Shown one piece after another: positions 44,852 to 56,820 of a DNA stretch of 64,000 nt. Location of the stretch: NCBI RefSeq assembly GCF_028389875.1, contig NC_084674.1, forward strand, positions 10,883,501-10,947,500. The letters are read 5' to 3'. The notes under the pieces were generated by a model, which saw only the letters and a list, made by a program, of their open reading frames with translations, had not been told where the DNA came from and ran no database searches. How positions within the stretch are numbered: the stretch's first letter is position 1; every line of letters starts with the position of its first letter. The position numbers were made by a program, and so were the translations under genes. The stretch is from Rhea pennata. Lineage: Eukaryota; Chordata; Aves; Rheiformes; Rheidae.

Positions 44852-47800
44852 ATGAGCGGGCGGGCGGCGCGGCGGCGGCGGCGGCGGCGGCTGGTGCTGC
44901 ACGTGGACCTCAACAACACGGTGGTGGCGGCGGACGCGGTGTCGGGGCAGGGCCCGCGCGCCGCGCTGAACAGCTTCCTCAGCACCGTCACGTGGGGCGC
45001 CGCCGGGCCCGCCGGTGAGCCCGCAGCCGCGCGGGCCGCGGAGCCGGCCGCGGAGCCGGGGCCTTCCGCGGGGCCCGGCCGCTCAGGGGCACGGCCAGGC
45101 CGCGGCACGCCCAGCCCGCGGGATGGCGGGCGCTGGGCCCGATGCCTCGCCGGGGGCTCCCCGCGGACACCGGGGCTCCTCCCCGGGGACGCCCGGGGCT
45201 CAGCTCCGCTGGCGGCAGTCAGCGAGCGCGATCTTCTCTCTTTCAGGCGAGTGGCAGTGGGCGAGCGACCGCCCTTCGCTGGGACCCCCCTGCCCAGGCG
45301 CCGTCAGCTACTACTGCCGGTACGGCCGCGATCCTGCCTTCACGGAGCTGGGCCCGGGCCAGCGCTTCAGCAGCCTCCACACGCACTACCTGCAGCTCCT
45401 GGAGTGGCCGGGCAAGCCTCACAAGGTGTTCTCTGTTCAGGGCGAGGAGAACAAGCATTACCACTTCATCCTGCCCTCCTTCTTCCGCCTCCTGGAGGCC
45501 CTGCACAGCGAGGGGAGGTCTTTTGCAGTTGTCTTCAGAACCTTTGGCACGGACCTGCCTCGCGCTCTCCACACTGTGCACTGCGCCCTGGCGGGGCAGC
45601 ACCCCCAGTTCCCTGTCCTGCGGGATGTGGCGGTGAGTGCGGCCTGAGAGCCGAGCTGCCGGACAAGGGCAGAAATCTTCCTGTGGTATTTACAGATGTG
45701 TCCTGCCTTGAACTCTCCGGGCCAGGCTAGTCTCAATCCGCTTAGCCCACCTGCCTTTTTAAAGCATCAGCCTCTGCTAGGAAGTGCATCCAGCTTCTCA
45801 GAAAGAGCCTGTTAGCTGGGGAAGAGCATATATACTTGTGAATTCTGTGCTGTTTCTGCTCACTAATGGCACGTGTTGTGTGGGGAGGGTCTCCTCCTCT
45901 TGAGGTGTCTCAGGTTAGAGCATCTCTTCCCACAGAGAAGAGATGTCTTTTCCTGTTTTGCTGTCTTTGCAGCAGAACAGGACTCTCTGTCAGAGCTGAT
46001 CGCAATTGTGTTCTCCCACACTTGCAGGATCCTGGACAGGAATGCTAGTACCAGGGTTGAGAAGTCACTTTGGTTGTTCCTCAGAGAACTGACAAGCAAC
46101 AGTTTGAAACAGGAGGAGCGAGTAGCTAGGTGCTCATTCGTTTTGATTCGCCAGAGGAGGAAAAGCTTTTATGTCATATGGATTCCTTCTTTTATTTGTC
46201 TTTTCCCCAGCACTGTCCTCCTGCTGTCACAAGGAGTCTCTAGCCCACTGTTTGTTGTCTGTGACAATACACTAAGCAATCTATCTGCTTTGGAAACCTT
46301 TCATCTTCTCTTGCCTCCAATGATACTGCAGCTCTCTGTGGACCTCACTCCTGGCCAAATACGTTGCAGTAAGCGAGAGGTTGTGCTGAGCAGGGGATCA
46401 GAGCGACTTTCCACCCGTGAAGATGGAAGAAAGCTTTACAATTACTTCAGCTCTTTTGAGGGAATTGGAGGCTTCCAAGACCACTTTGACTGGTGAGAAA
46501 TAGGCTGCTGAGGAAGTGAATTGGGTATCTTCTCCTCTCCTCTGATCCTCTGAGATAGCTCCTAGTTTTGAGGTCTTTGCCTTGTCACGGCTTCTATGCA
46601 GCCCCCCTGTGTCTTCTGTCTTCCCCGTAGGGAGACTGACTTAGCTCCTACATCTTTCCTCAGATCTCCGTCCCCTGATGCCCCCCTTGATTTTCTCCAA
46701 ACACCTTCTAATGCATCATCTGGCTGCAAAATGCTTCTCTGGTGGGGGCAACAGCAGACAGAGAGACAAGACTGTCTGTGTCTCCTGTCCCATTTCCCTA
46801 GTTCTAAGGAGTGAACTGAACCTTGAATGCAGACTTGCCCAGCTTTACATGTGAGCTGTTGGGGTGTCCTTCCCTGACTGTTTGCTGTCCTCCTTGCTCT
46901 TTCAGGTGGGCCAGAAATCAGTTCTCTTCACAGGGTGGGAAGCACCTTTGGATTGATCCCCATGATCCCAGTGTTCACCACATTTTTATTGATGACAACA
47001 TCCGCCTGGATGACACGGACACCATTGTTCACCCCCAGGTATGTGGCTGAGCACCCCTGGTACTAGCTGCCCTGGCTGGAGTGTGTCCCTGGTTAGTTCA
47101 GGCATATTTTGTTCGCCCTCTCTTACTGATGCAAAGGGGGATCAAGGCTCAGCTCTGGTGTCCCTACAGCCCAAGAGATTAGAATCACTGAGAACGATGC
47201 TCAGGGCTGTCGGTGGGGAGGATGAAATTGGCTGTCAGCACAAAACAGCAAGTGTTCCTGCCTTGTGCTTGCTGCCAGCTCTGCTGCTCAGCTGGAGTGA
47301 GTCATCCCCACTCCCCGCTGGAACGCCAGCCAGCCAGCCTCTGCGTGCGGCTGAACCTTGTTCACGGCACAGTGTTTAAAGGGCAGTGTTTGTGCTGGAG
47401 CATGCTTGTAGAAGGGGACATTAGTGCAGACAGAAATGAGCTTGGCAGTTGGACAGCTGTTGATGCTTGAACACGAGCAGCAGCTCCGCCTGCGAGTCTG
47501 AACCTTCCGCCTGTTTCCATCTAGGAAGAGATAGCGTGGGGGGAAGGAAGTGTGCAGCGGCCTGTGAATGGTCCACAGCGATTGCTGAGCACCTGGGGAG
47601 TGGCAAGGGAAGGGACACTCTGCATGTTCACTTGCATACAAGCTCTGTCAGTTACTGGATGTGTAGCTGGTGATGGGAGTTGTCACTGCCCAGAGCAAGC
47701 CTGTTAGAAGGAAGTTTTTGGTCTGATCTGGGTGGTTTCAAGTGAGTTAGTGCAAAAGGCTCTGCTAAGAGCCTGAGGCCTCTGCTTGCAGCAGCTGCTG

Positions 47801-48942
47801 CCTTGTCTGTCTGCAGCATCCAAAGAGCTTGGCTTGCTCAGCTCCGCCTGCTGAATTTCAGCCTTGGGCTGTTTCCCTCCCTGATCAAGGAGTTCCTCTC
47901 TTAGCCACCGGTGGGGTCAGTCGGGTGGCTTGGTTTGTCTCAAGGCATCTGTGAAGATAACCTCAGGCCCCTCGGGGCTCTCCTGACACCAGATCAGATA
48001 GGTAGGATCAAATTATCTCAGCAGCAGACTTAGCTGGGATCTGAATGGCAGCTGAGCATCTTGCCAGCAGGGCTCATTTCTGCGGTCAGGGCTTTGGCTG
48101 TCCTGCAGCCAGTACGTGCAGAAGGCTAACACCAGCTTCCTCTCCCGCTGTGTCACCAGCTGCAGGGCTGTGCCTCTGTGTCAGTGACAGCAGCAGAGCA
48201 GGGCAGTGCTGGGAGGGAAACCGATTACCAGGTGGCCTTAGGTAGGACGGGGTAAAGATCAGAAATTAAGCTTGCTGTCCTCTCTGCCGCCGTGCAGCTG
48301 CACCTGCTCTGGTGACAGCCTTATTCAGTAAAGGCAGAGCGGCCGGCAGAGGTTTTCCTGAAGTTGGCCGCTTCAGAGTGTGGTTTTCTTCCAGCTGTGT
48401 GGTGTGGCCCTTTCCTCAGGGAGGCCCTGCCACATGTCGGGAGGGTTCTGAGCCAGAGCGAGACTCCGGCCTTCCTAGAGAGAGGAAATCTGGGGAAACT
48501 TAATCTTCTACTGCTAAAGTGAAAATGGGAGCTCGTGCCCTCTGCCATCGTTTTGCTTTGCAGGAGATTCACTGTTAGTGTGAAAGAGCCTGGCAGAAGT
48601 GGGACGGGCACGCTAGTGCGTGGTGCACAGCAGGAAGTGTGCGTCGCTGCCAGGCTTTGCGAGGGGCACGGCCATAGCACTGCTGTCGGGGGAGGCTGTG
48701 AGTGCTTCTGTGCTGTGTTCTGCTCTCTCCTGCAGGTGTTTTCAGAGCAGGGCAGCAGCAGCCCTCGCTGTGCTCCCACGTCAGAGCTGTATGATATTTG
48801 CCTGGTGCAAACCCATCTCCTGGAGGCCATTGCTGATGAGAACTATTTCCTCCGCTGTGTGCAGAGGTGTGAGGAGAACTATGACCGCTACCTGGCCCGC
48901 GTGGAGAATGGCTCCCCGAGCCAGCTGTGGGATGGACAGTGA
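44852..48942 (+). CDS. Uncharacterised HAD-fold-like protein, 5 exons, 349 residues
   Basis: Exons: 44852-45014, 45247-45632, 46332-46492, 46906-47038, 48736-48942; every site is GT-AG and all phases close at TGA. After an Arg run (residues 7-13) comes LVLHVDLNNTVV, like HAD motif I (hhhhDxDxT) but with Asn21 in place of the second Asp. Residues 147-155 (FAVVFRTFG) fit motif II with Thr153. IFIDDN (263-268) fits motif IV, with Asp266 and Asp267. This suggests a haloacid-dehalogenase fold, possibly with altered or lost phosphatase chemistry. I know of no human gene at this position, and I believe relatives exist in fish; both statements are from memory. The open frame continues upstream to an ATG at 44515, so a longer N-terminus is possible. 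Function unknown. Confidence 0.8.
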
Positions 48943-49020
48943 CACCGCTTCACGGGCCCAAGCCCCAGCCTGAGCTGAGGGGCTTAAAACTGGGATGCTC
49001 CTTGCCTGCTACCTGACACA

Positions 49021-49026
49021 GATAAA
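49021..49026 (+). promoter_or_regulatory. Possible variant poly(A) signal of the HAD-like gene
   Basis: GATAAA, a weak variant of AATAAA, 78 bp after the stop codon. No canonical signal was found nearby. Confidence 0.3.
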
Positions 49027-49599
49027 GTCCCAGGCTGGGCTACTGCTTTGAACTGTCCCCTCTCCTCTCCAGTGCGTGATGTGCCCACTTGGTTGTACCA
49101 GGAACCTCCAGGCCCTCTCCACGAAACACAAGTGTCCTGGGAGCTTGTGTGACGGGATCCCTGGGAAGAAACTACTTCCGCTGGGGTCCTTTCCTCAGCT
49201 GTGCTGTGAAGAGCTGTCTGCCACACTGGAGCCCCTCTGCCGGCAGTGCTACCTCTTGCGTCTGCTCGTAGGCTGGGGCTGGGGGCTTTGTGCTGGGCCC
49301 CACGGTCTGTGCTCACGGCGTGTAGGACCAGGGGCCTCCAGCTGCTACTGCCTCCTGCAGCAGCGGCTGGTTTGGAGCTGGTGCTGCTGGAAGTGCCGTG
49401 CTGCTCGCAGTGCACGTTTGGTTGCTGCTTGCTCCACAGTGTTCTCCCTAGCCGAGCAAGTGATTTGATGTCACGTCTGCCTGTTTTTAAAGCAAATCTT
49501 TCTAATTGGCTTTTGGTGTGGGATACCTTCCTCTCCTTGACTCTGCCTGCGCTTGCAGGTGGAAAGCCCCCGTCTGTCCCCGTCTGTTCACAGAGCTCA

Positions 49600-50408
49600 G
49601 CAAAGTGAGGAGGGAGCCGACAGTCCCGGCTTCGGGACCAGCAGCACCTGCCTGACCCTGCTGAGAGGCCTCTGGGCGCTGGCTTGCCCCAGGTCGCCTC
49701 CGCGCTCGCAGTGGGCTCCGCCGTGCGTGCCCCCACGCGGGGGCTGCTCGGGAAGGGGAGCCCACGCGCGGGGGCAGCGAGCGCCCGGGAGGAGCGCGGC
49801 CTTCGGCGCGGGCCGTTCCCTGCGCCGAGCCGCTGCCGCGGAGCCTCTGCCCGCCGCTTGCCGTCAGCCGGGCCGCCGCCGCGGGGCCGCGGGAGGCGGC
49901 GGGGCCGGGCCGAGCCGAGCCGCGCCGCGCCGCGCCGGGGGCGGCCGAGCCCAGCGCAGCGCAGCGCGGGCGCGGCGGGCAAGGTGCGGCGGGGGGGCGG
50001 TGGCGGGCGCGGCGCCGCCCCCGGCGGCAGCGGGCGGGACCGGCGCGGAGCGGCGGCGGCGCGGAGCGGAGCGGCGGCGGCGCCGGCGGCGGGGTGAGCG
50101 CGGCGGGTGCGGTGCCCGCCCCGCTCCCGGGGCTCCGGCGGCGGGACGGCGCGGGCAGGGCGCGGGCGAGCTGCGCCCCGGGAGCCGCGGGGAGCCGCGG
50201 CGGGCGCGGGCTGCGCCCCGGGGAGCCCCGCGGCTGGAGGGGAGCGGTCCGTGCCCGCCAGCCGCCGCCGCTGATGCCGCCGCTCTTCTCCGCAGGAGAA
50301 GGTGTGCGGGAGCCGGGCCGGCCCCGCGCTGAGCCCCGCCACCACGGGCCGGATGGACGGCGCGGCGGGGCCCGGGGCCGCGGACCCCCGGGGCGGCTGA
50401 GCTGGTCC
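49600..50408 (+). promoter_or_regulatory. KLHDC8B: KLHDC8B CpG-island promoter and 5' UTR
   Basis: Dense CpG island. A donor (GGCGGG then gtgagc at 50094) and an acceptor (cttctccgcag, exon from 50296) define a likely non-coding first exon ending at 50093 and a 202-bp intron in the 5' UTR. Confidence 0.65.
50353..50400 (+). other. Upstream ORF in the KLHDC8B 5' UTR
   Basis: ATG at 50353 opens a 15-codon frame (MDGAAGPGAADPRGG) that stops 8 nt before the KLHDC8B ATG, in a different frame. It would be translated first by scanning ribosomes and could dampen KLHDC8B translation. Whether it is used is inference. Confidence 0.55.
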
Positions 50409-52813
50409 ATGGCCGCGGCCGCCGCCGCCTTCGCGTGGGCCTCCTTCCCCGCCATGCCGACGCGGCGCGTCTACTGCAGCGCCGCGCACCGCGACGGGCA
50501 GCTCTTCGTGCTGGGCGGCTGCGGCGGCAGCGGGCGCGCCTTGGGTGCCGCCGAGGTGCTCGACCTCCAGACCCAGCGCTGGACCACGCTCCCGCAGTTG
50601 CCCACGCCGCGGGCTGGCGCTGCCGCCCTCGCCGTGGGCAAGCAGATCCTCGTGGTGGGCGGCGTGGACGCCTCGCAGAGCCCCCTCGCCTCCGTGGAGG
50701 TCTACAACGTGGATGAGGGCAAGTGGGAGAAGAAGGCAGCCCTGGCGCAGCCATCCATGGGCATCTCCGCTGTCCAGCGAGGTGAGGGCCTGGGACACGG
50801 CCTGTGGGGGACGGGGATGCTTGCGGCGGGGTGTGAATCTTGCTGCCACTTGGGACACGGCGCAAGGGCTTTGCCCAGTAGCCCCAGGCCACCCTGTTAA
50901 TGGGGTGGTCACCCTCCAGCCCAGCTGCCCCTGCCCATTCCAGACTCATAGATGCCCCTTCCCGGGGTGGGGATGGCACTGTGCCGTGGGTGACCTCAGG
51001 CCACGTGGCTCCCGCAGGTCCTGGCCTATGAGACCTGCTCCGCCTGGGATCCGACCTGGCAGAACCCCTGCTCCGCTGAGCCCGGGCACCCAGCCGGTCC
51101 AGGGCCAAGGATGCTGCCACTCAAACTTTGCCGAGCAGCCTCTGAGCCTCGGCGCAGCAGCGCCTGGCTGCCAGCTGCACAGCGCGGAGTCGGGCTGGCC
51201 CTGTGCAGCGTCCCCCCGTCTGCTCCGCTGGCCGGGGACGCCACAGCCCCGGGTGGGTGGGCGAGGAGGGGAGAGTGCCCGCGGCCGCGGCAGGAGCCGG
51301 CGCGGGGTGCCAGCCGGCGCGGGGCGAAGTGGAAGCAGCATTTGGCAGCATGGCTGTGTTGCCATGGTGTCTCCAGGGAGATGGCGCTGACTGAGTCTAA
51401 TCAGAGCCGGTGGCCTTGTGCTCCCTGGTGCTTCCTGCCCGCGGGCAGCTGGGGCTGCGACAGGGTGAGGCCGCCCGCCGCCGGGCATCCTGCGCCGGCC
51501 CTGCCTGGCTGCACCCGCGAACGCCCCTGCCCACCTCGCTGCTGCCTGCTTTGCAGACGGCGCCGTCTACGCGCTGGGCGGGATGGGTGCGGACACAGCC
51601 CCGCAGGCGCTGGTCCGCGTGTACGAGCCGGCCAAGGACCGCTGGCAGCCCCTGCCCTCCATGCCCACCCCCTGCTACGGGGCCTCCGCCTTCCTGCAGG
51701 GCAACAAGATCTTCGTCTTGGGTAGGTGCCGCGGGGAGGGCGGCGCGGCCAGCGCAGGGCCCCCAGCCCAGCGTTGCAGCCGGTGGGCCCCATCCTGCCC
51801 GCTGAGCCCTCCCGGCGGGCGCCGGGGGCCACGCGTGCGCCGGCCGCCGCAGCGTCTCCTCTCCGCGCAGGGGGCCGGCAGGGCAAGCTGCCCGTCACCG
51901 CCTTCGAGGCCTTTGACCTGGAGACGCGGAGCTGGACGCGCTACCCCAGCGTGCCCAGCCGCCGCGCCTTCGCCGGCTGCGCCATGGCCGAGGGGGTCGT
52001 CTTCAGCCTGGGGGGCCTGCAGCAGCCGGGGCCCCACAACTTCTACTCCCGGCCCCACTTCGTCAACACCGTGGAGATGTTCGACCCCGCGCAGGGTGAG
52101 TGCTCGTCCGGGCGCTGGGAGATGTGCCCCTGGCGTCGGGACCCAGCGTGCCCATGCCGGCAGCCGCAGGCGAGCCCCGGGGCCGGCGGGGCGATGCTCG
52201 AGCGCTCTCCCCTCCCCAGGCGCCTGGAGCAAGCCGAGCCGTGCCGTCCGCATGAGGGAGAAGAGAGCCGACTTTGTGGCCGGCTGCCTTGGAGGAAGAG
52301 TGGTGGCCGTGGGCGGCCTCGGTAATGCCCGGGGAGCGGGCGCGTGTCCGGCCGCCGGTGCCGACCGGGCAGGCGGGAGCCTCCTCTTCGGAGAGGGGAA
52401 CGAGCTCTGCGAACGGAGGGGAAGATCGATCCGGTTCGGTTCCCGTCCCCGTTTTTGTCACCCAGCGGTTCGGCCGCGGCTGGGTGCTGGGGACCGCGCG
52501 GCACCCAGACTCCCTTCGTCCGTCGCCTCCCCGCCTGCTCCGCGGCGCCGTGCCGTGGGAAGCCGCGCCGTCGGCAGGGGTGCCGGGGCCGCTGAGGCCG
52601 TCCGCTCTCTTTGCAGGCAACCAGTCGTGCCCGCTGGACTCGGCCGAAGGCTTCAGCCTCTCGCGCAAGAAGTGGGAGCCGCTGCCGCCCATGCCCACCG
52701 GCCGCTGCTCCTGCTCCAGCTGCCCGGCGCCCGGCCTCCTCTTCGTCATCGGCGGCGTGGCCCAGGGCCCCAGCGGCGCCGTGGAGGCCCTGCGCCTGCG
52801 CGAGGCGCCCTGA
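50409..52813 (+). CDS. KLHDC8B: Kelch domain-containing protein 8B, complete
   Basis: Exons: 50409-50781, 51557-51721, 51871-52095, 52220-52321, 52617-52813; all GT-AG, phase 1 at every junction, 353 residues (human 354). Seven to eight Kelch repeats with GG doublets (LFVLGGCGG, ILVVGGVD, VYALGGMG, IFVLGGRQG, VFSLGGLQ, VVAVGGLG, LFVIGGVA) form a beta propeller over nearly the whole length. Segments such as SMPTPCYGAS and QQPGPHNFYSRPHFVNTVEMFD are almost identical to human. The human protein acts at the midbody in cytokinesis and has been linked to familial Hodgkin lymphoma. The start ATG has T at -3 and G at +4, a modest context, preceded by an upstream ORF. Confidence 0.95.
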
Positions 52814-53033
52814 GCGGGCGCCCCGGGGACCGGCCCCAGCGGAGCACCAAGTGCCTCAAGTCGGGGACAGGGTGGGCTCGCTCGCGGGAGCCGCCGCGGA
52901 GGCGGCGCCGGCGCCGGCGGGGCCGCGCCGTGCGTGTAGCCGTGCGTGCCGTGTCGTCGTAGACCCAGTCGGTGTCTCATGTAGCGCAGAGGTGCCCTGT
53001 AGCTCAGTGCCTAGGAGGTGACGTAGCGCCTCG

Positions 53034-53039
53034 AATAAA
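53034..53039 (+). promoter_or_regulatory. KLHDC8B: KLHDC8B poly(A) signal
   Basis: AATAAA 221 bp after the stop codon, with a GT-rich stretch (gtgccgttg, cgtcgtgtgctccc) just downstream. Confidence 0.8.
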
Positions 53040-53089
53040 CGCAACGCGTGCCGTTGTACCGCGCCGCCGTCGTGTGCTCCCTGGGCTTC

Positions 53090-54180
53090 CCCGGCAGCGC
53101 CAGCGCCGCAGCCCCTGCTGCGGGCGAGGAGGGGAGCGCGGGGCGGATGGGGGGCAGGAGAAGTCCCCGCGTCCGAGTGGGAGCGGTTGGGGATGGGAGG
53201 CAGCGGGGAGGGCGCAGCGCCCGCCGGGTCGGGGGCGGCGATCGCGGCCCCCGGGGCGCTGCCGCCGCCGCTCGCTCGCTCGCTGCAGAGTCGCTCGGAG
53301 CCCAGAGCCGCCGGGGCACAGGCGCAGGCAAGCGCTCCGTCTTTTAATGACGAGACGGGAGGAAGATCTCCCCGGTCCGGGTAAATATCAATGCCTGACC
53401 TTTCGGAAAAGGCAGCCGGCGCGATCCCCGGGCGGGCGGCGAGGACGGCGAGGTGGGAAGCCCAATTAGAGCCGCGTGCGGCATTAGCTAGAGCGCTGCC
53501 GGAGCCGGCGGCTGCGGCTGCTGTGGGCGTCACGCGGGAAAAGTTGGAAACGGCTCAGGCAAGAGAAAGTCCGAGGCCTGAAACGCCTCCTGCGCGTCAG
53601 CGGGGTGAACTTCTGGAGGCGCTTAGGTGAGGGGGGAGCCGGGGGGCGAAGGCGCCGCGATGCTGCCCCGCCGTGCCCTCCCGGCCGCTCGCCCGCCTTT
53701 CCGGAGGAATATCCTCGGACGCCCGGGCTCCGACCTCGGCCAAGTCGGCCTTGCGCCTGCCTCTGGAGTTGCTATAGAAACTGCCGTGTGCCGGAGCGAA
53801 GCGCCGACGGGGAGCCCCGAATCCGCAGCCCAGCGCTAGCCGGCAGCCAGGCTGGCTCGCAGGGCCGGCGGTGTGCCGGCGAGCCCCGAGGCCGGGCGGA
53901 GGGACGCCGCGGGGCTGCAGGACCCTCTCCGTCCCGGAAAGCCGGGAGCTGACCAGCCTCGGCCACGGTCTCCTCGTCCCCCCACCAGGCTGCCCGCCGG
54001 AGCGATGCTACGTCCCGCCGGCGTTCCCGGCCCAGCGCGGGAGAACCTCCTCCCCAGGCAGTGCCGGAGCTGGCCCCGCGGAGCCTGCGGGCACGTCCAC
54101 CAGCCGCAGCGCCGCTCGGCCGTTTCGAGCCCGTTTTTTCGCGGGGAGGCACCGACACGGCGCTAAGGGCTGCAGCGGGG
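53090..54180. promoter_or_regulatory. Orphan CpG island between KLHDC8B and IHO1
   Basis: GC-rich, CpG-dense block starting about 60 bp beyond the KLHDC8B poly(A) signal. A good plus-strand splice donor (GCTTAG then gtgagg at about 53628) could end a non-coding exon. Possible uses are a distal IHO1 promoter or a non-coding RNA. No protein is recognised in it. Confidence 0.4.
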
Positions 54181-56340
54181 CGTTGCTGCAGTACGGCAGT
54201 TTAGTGTCGGAGCAGCATGTTCACGCTCCGAATCCAGGTGTCTTTAAGCATCTTAGTTTTCAGCATCGCTCGCTTGTTCGTTAGCAGAAATTAGGAATGG
54301 GACTCGGAGCTTCTAATGAGCGCTAAAGCCATGACAGCGGCAACCGGTGAGCAGAGATAGCGAGGGGAAGATTCATCGCTACGTAAAGATTCATTATCAC
54401 GTAAGGACACGTGCCGTAGCTACGCTAAAACAGTAGCTCACGGGGTGACCCTGCTTTTCTGGGATTAGGCTATGGAAGCGAGCAGAAAGAATCTCTGACT
54501 TTTCCTAAAAGTTTGGTTTTCTCACTCTTTTCTATCTCTCCTTTTAGATGCAGGACCAAAATCTTGCCCAAATGAGGGGAAGGGAGAGGCTGGAGGGGTA
54601 GCCAAGGAGAAATCTTCAGTCAAAAGGCAAAATAAATCGCGATGGCCTTGAACGTGCTTGGAGACTGACACAGCGCCGGCTGAAGAGTTCCTGTGAGTTT
54701 CCAACGAAATCATGTGCAGAGAAAAAAAAGTTAAGGAACATGTGCAAAATATATTGTTGTCTATCTCCTGGCATGTTATTCTAATTTCTACCAAAAGAAA
54801 AGCTTCAAGTGCCTGGCCACACTCCCTGATGCTAGAAGCACAGTCTGTTACTTCAGATATAAGTAGTGCTACAAGCCAGTGCCTGGCAACATCGCTAATC
54901 TCAGAGGAGCCGCGTTACGGATGAGGGAGGGAGGGCGACTGGAACAGCAGTTAGCTGTCAAACCCATGATTAAAAAAATATGTTTCCTCATAGTATTTTT
55001 TTTTTTTTTTTTGGTTTTCAGGGGAAATGGAAATGCAAAATCGCATTTATCATATTCCACAAAGTCGGTAGACGCTGAAACTGGAAAGCTCCAGACGCAT
55101 CAGAAATACGAATAGCTCCGCATAATAACTAAAATAATGCACTGAGCATGCACCAACCTTATCTCCGGCACACAAAACGCCGGAAAATCCAATCCTAATA
55201 GCAGTGGAAAGGTCGTAAGTGAATTCAGGGACCTACGAGCTCTTGAGAAGAGAGCTCCAGACAACCTTTGCAGTCAGGGGACGTTCGGATGAGGCAGACA
55301 GCCGCGTGTGAGGCAGTGCCACGTACGCCCCACGGCGCGGGGCACGGCCCGGGCCGCACAGCGGTCTGTACAGCAGAGCCGCGCGGAGCTCGGCAGCGCA
55401 GCGAGCCCTTCGTTTATGCGACATTCAGGCGTGTCGCCTGCAGCCGGGCTCGCTGGAGGGAGGGCGCAGGTTAAGCCCGCAGCTGGCTTGGCCATCGCTG
55501 CAGTCCTGGAGCGAGAACCCGATCCTCCGCCTAAGTCTTGGAGAATCTGAACCCTCATCTGGTCTGAGAGCGCAGAAACCACCTGGATACATCCGAGCTA
55601 TTTACATCAGACTTCGCACTGCTGTTTACAAGCAAAAACAATACAGCAATGTCACTCTGCAAAGTTTCTTAAGGGTAAAAGTCCAGATTTCTTTTTTTCT
55701 TTTAGCAAAAGCTTTGTTTCTGCAGTATTTGCTAAAGAAACCAGATATACACATCAAGCAGGGCATTAGTTTGGCACCGCTGAGCTTCAGGCTTTTCACT
55801 CGGAAATGAGCTTGCCGGGCAAAAAGAGCAGACAGAAAATGTGCGCAATTTCTCAAATATATCTATGAATTTATATCAGCCTTATTAGTAGTGTTTTTGT
55901 GCTTACAGCGTTTCTTCAGAACCAGCAACCATTTTAACCAGCATTAAAACTACTTTGAATTCAGGAGAGAAGAAAAAAGGCAAATAGCAGTGCACCCTTT
56001 TCCCATTCCCGAAAAACGGCAGGACACAAAACACAACCGTATTTTAAAATCTTTCCCTAGGGAGTGTTTAGACCATGGGTTATTTTTGTCATACCTCTAA
56101 CGGGCAGAGCGAAACCCCTGGGCCTTTCCGAGAGCAGCGTCTCCGCGAGGGAGCTCGCAGCCCCTGGCGCAGAGCAAAGCGGCTCCCGCGGCCCCGGCCC
56201 CGCTGGCAGGCCCATCCCGGGAGCGCCGCGGGAAGCGGCTCGGCGAGGGGGGCGGCGAGCGGGGCCGAGCACCGTCCTGCCGCCCCGGGGAGTCCCGGGG
56301 AGAGCCGGGAGCAGGGTGCGATCCCGGGGGGCAGGGGGGC
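54180..56340. other. Spacer, no gene recognised
   Basis: AT-richer sequence with a poly(T) run at about 54997-55012 and a small GC-rich patch at 55.27-55.55 kb. No coding exon or recognisable repeat family found. Confidence 0.5.
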
Positions 56341-56384
56341 AGCCCCGGGTGCGATGCTGGGCCAGGGCGCCATCCTGGGGGACC

Positions 56385-56820
56385 CCAGCCCCACGGGTGA
56401 CCCCAGCCCCCCAGGTGACCCCAGGACCCTCGGCCCCACACGTGACCCTCGGCCCCCCAGCCCCACCTGTGACCTCAGACCCCCAGCCCCATGTACGACC
56501 CCAGCCCCACGGGTGACCCCAGCCCCCCAGCCCCACAGGTGACCCCAGGACCCTCGGCCCCACAGGTGACCCTCGGCCCCCCAACCCCACATGTGGCCCC
56601 AGGCCCCCAGCCCCACCTGTGACCCCAGACCCCCAGCCCCACGTGTGACCCCAGACCCCCAGCCCCATGTATGACCCCAGCCCCATGTGTGACCCCAGAC
56701 CCCCAGCCCCACGTGCGACCCCTGATGCCCCTAGCCCCACATGTGACTCCTGGCCCTCAGCCCCACGGCTGACCCCAGGCCCCCCAACCCCACGGGTGAC
56801 CCCAGGCCCCGCAGCCCGGG
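56385..56820. repeat. Minisatellite upstream of IHO1
   Basis: About 18 imperfect copies of a 22-28 bp unit, ccccagccccacgtgtgacc, with aggccc or agaccc linkers. Ends at the CpG island of the IHO1 first exon. Confidence 0.85.

Noticed and set aside
48737-48942. Reading the last HAD-like exon as a separate small gene
   Set aside because: It has an acceptor at its left, joins in phase with the exon ending at 47038 and lacks its own promoter.
52998-53040. tRNA-like words (gtagctcagtgcctaggagg)
   Set aside because: No cloverleaf can be drawn and there is no matching acceptor stem; it is the KLHDC8B 3' UTR.
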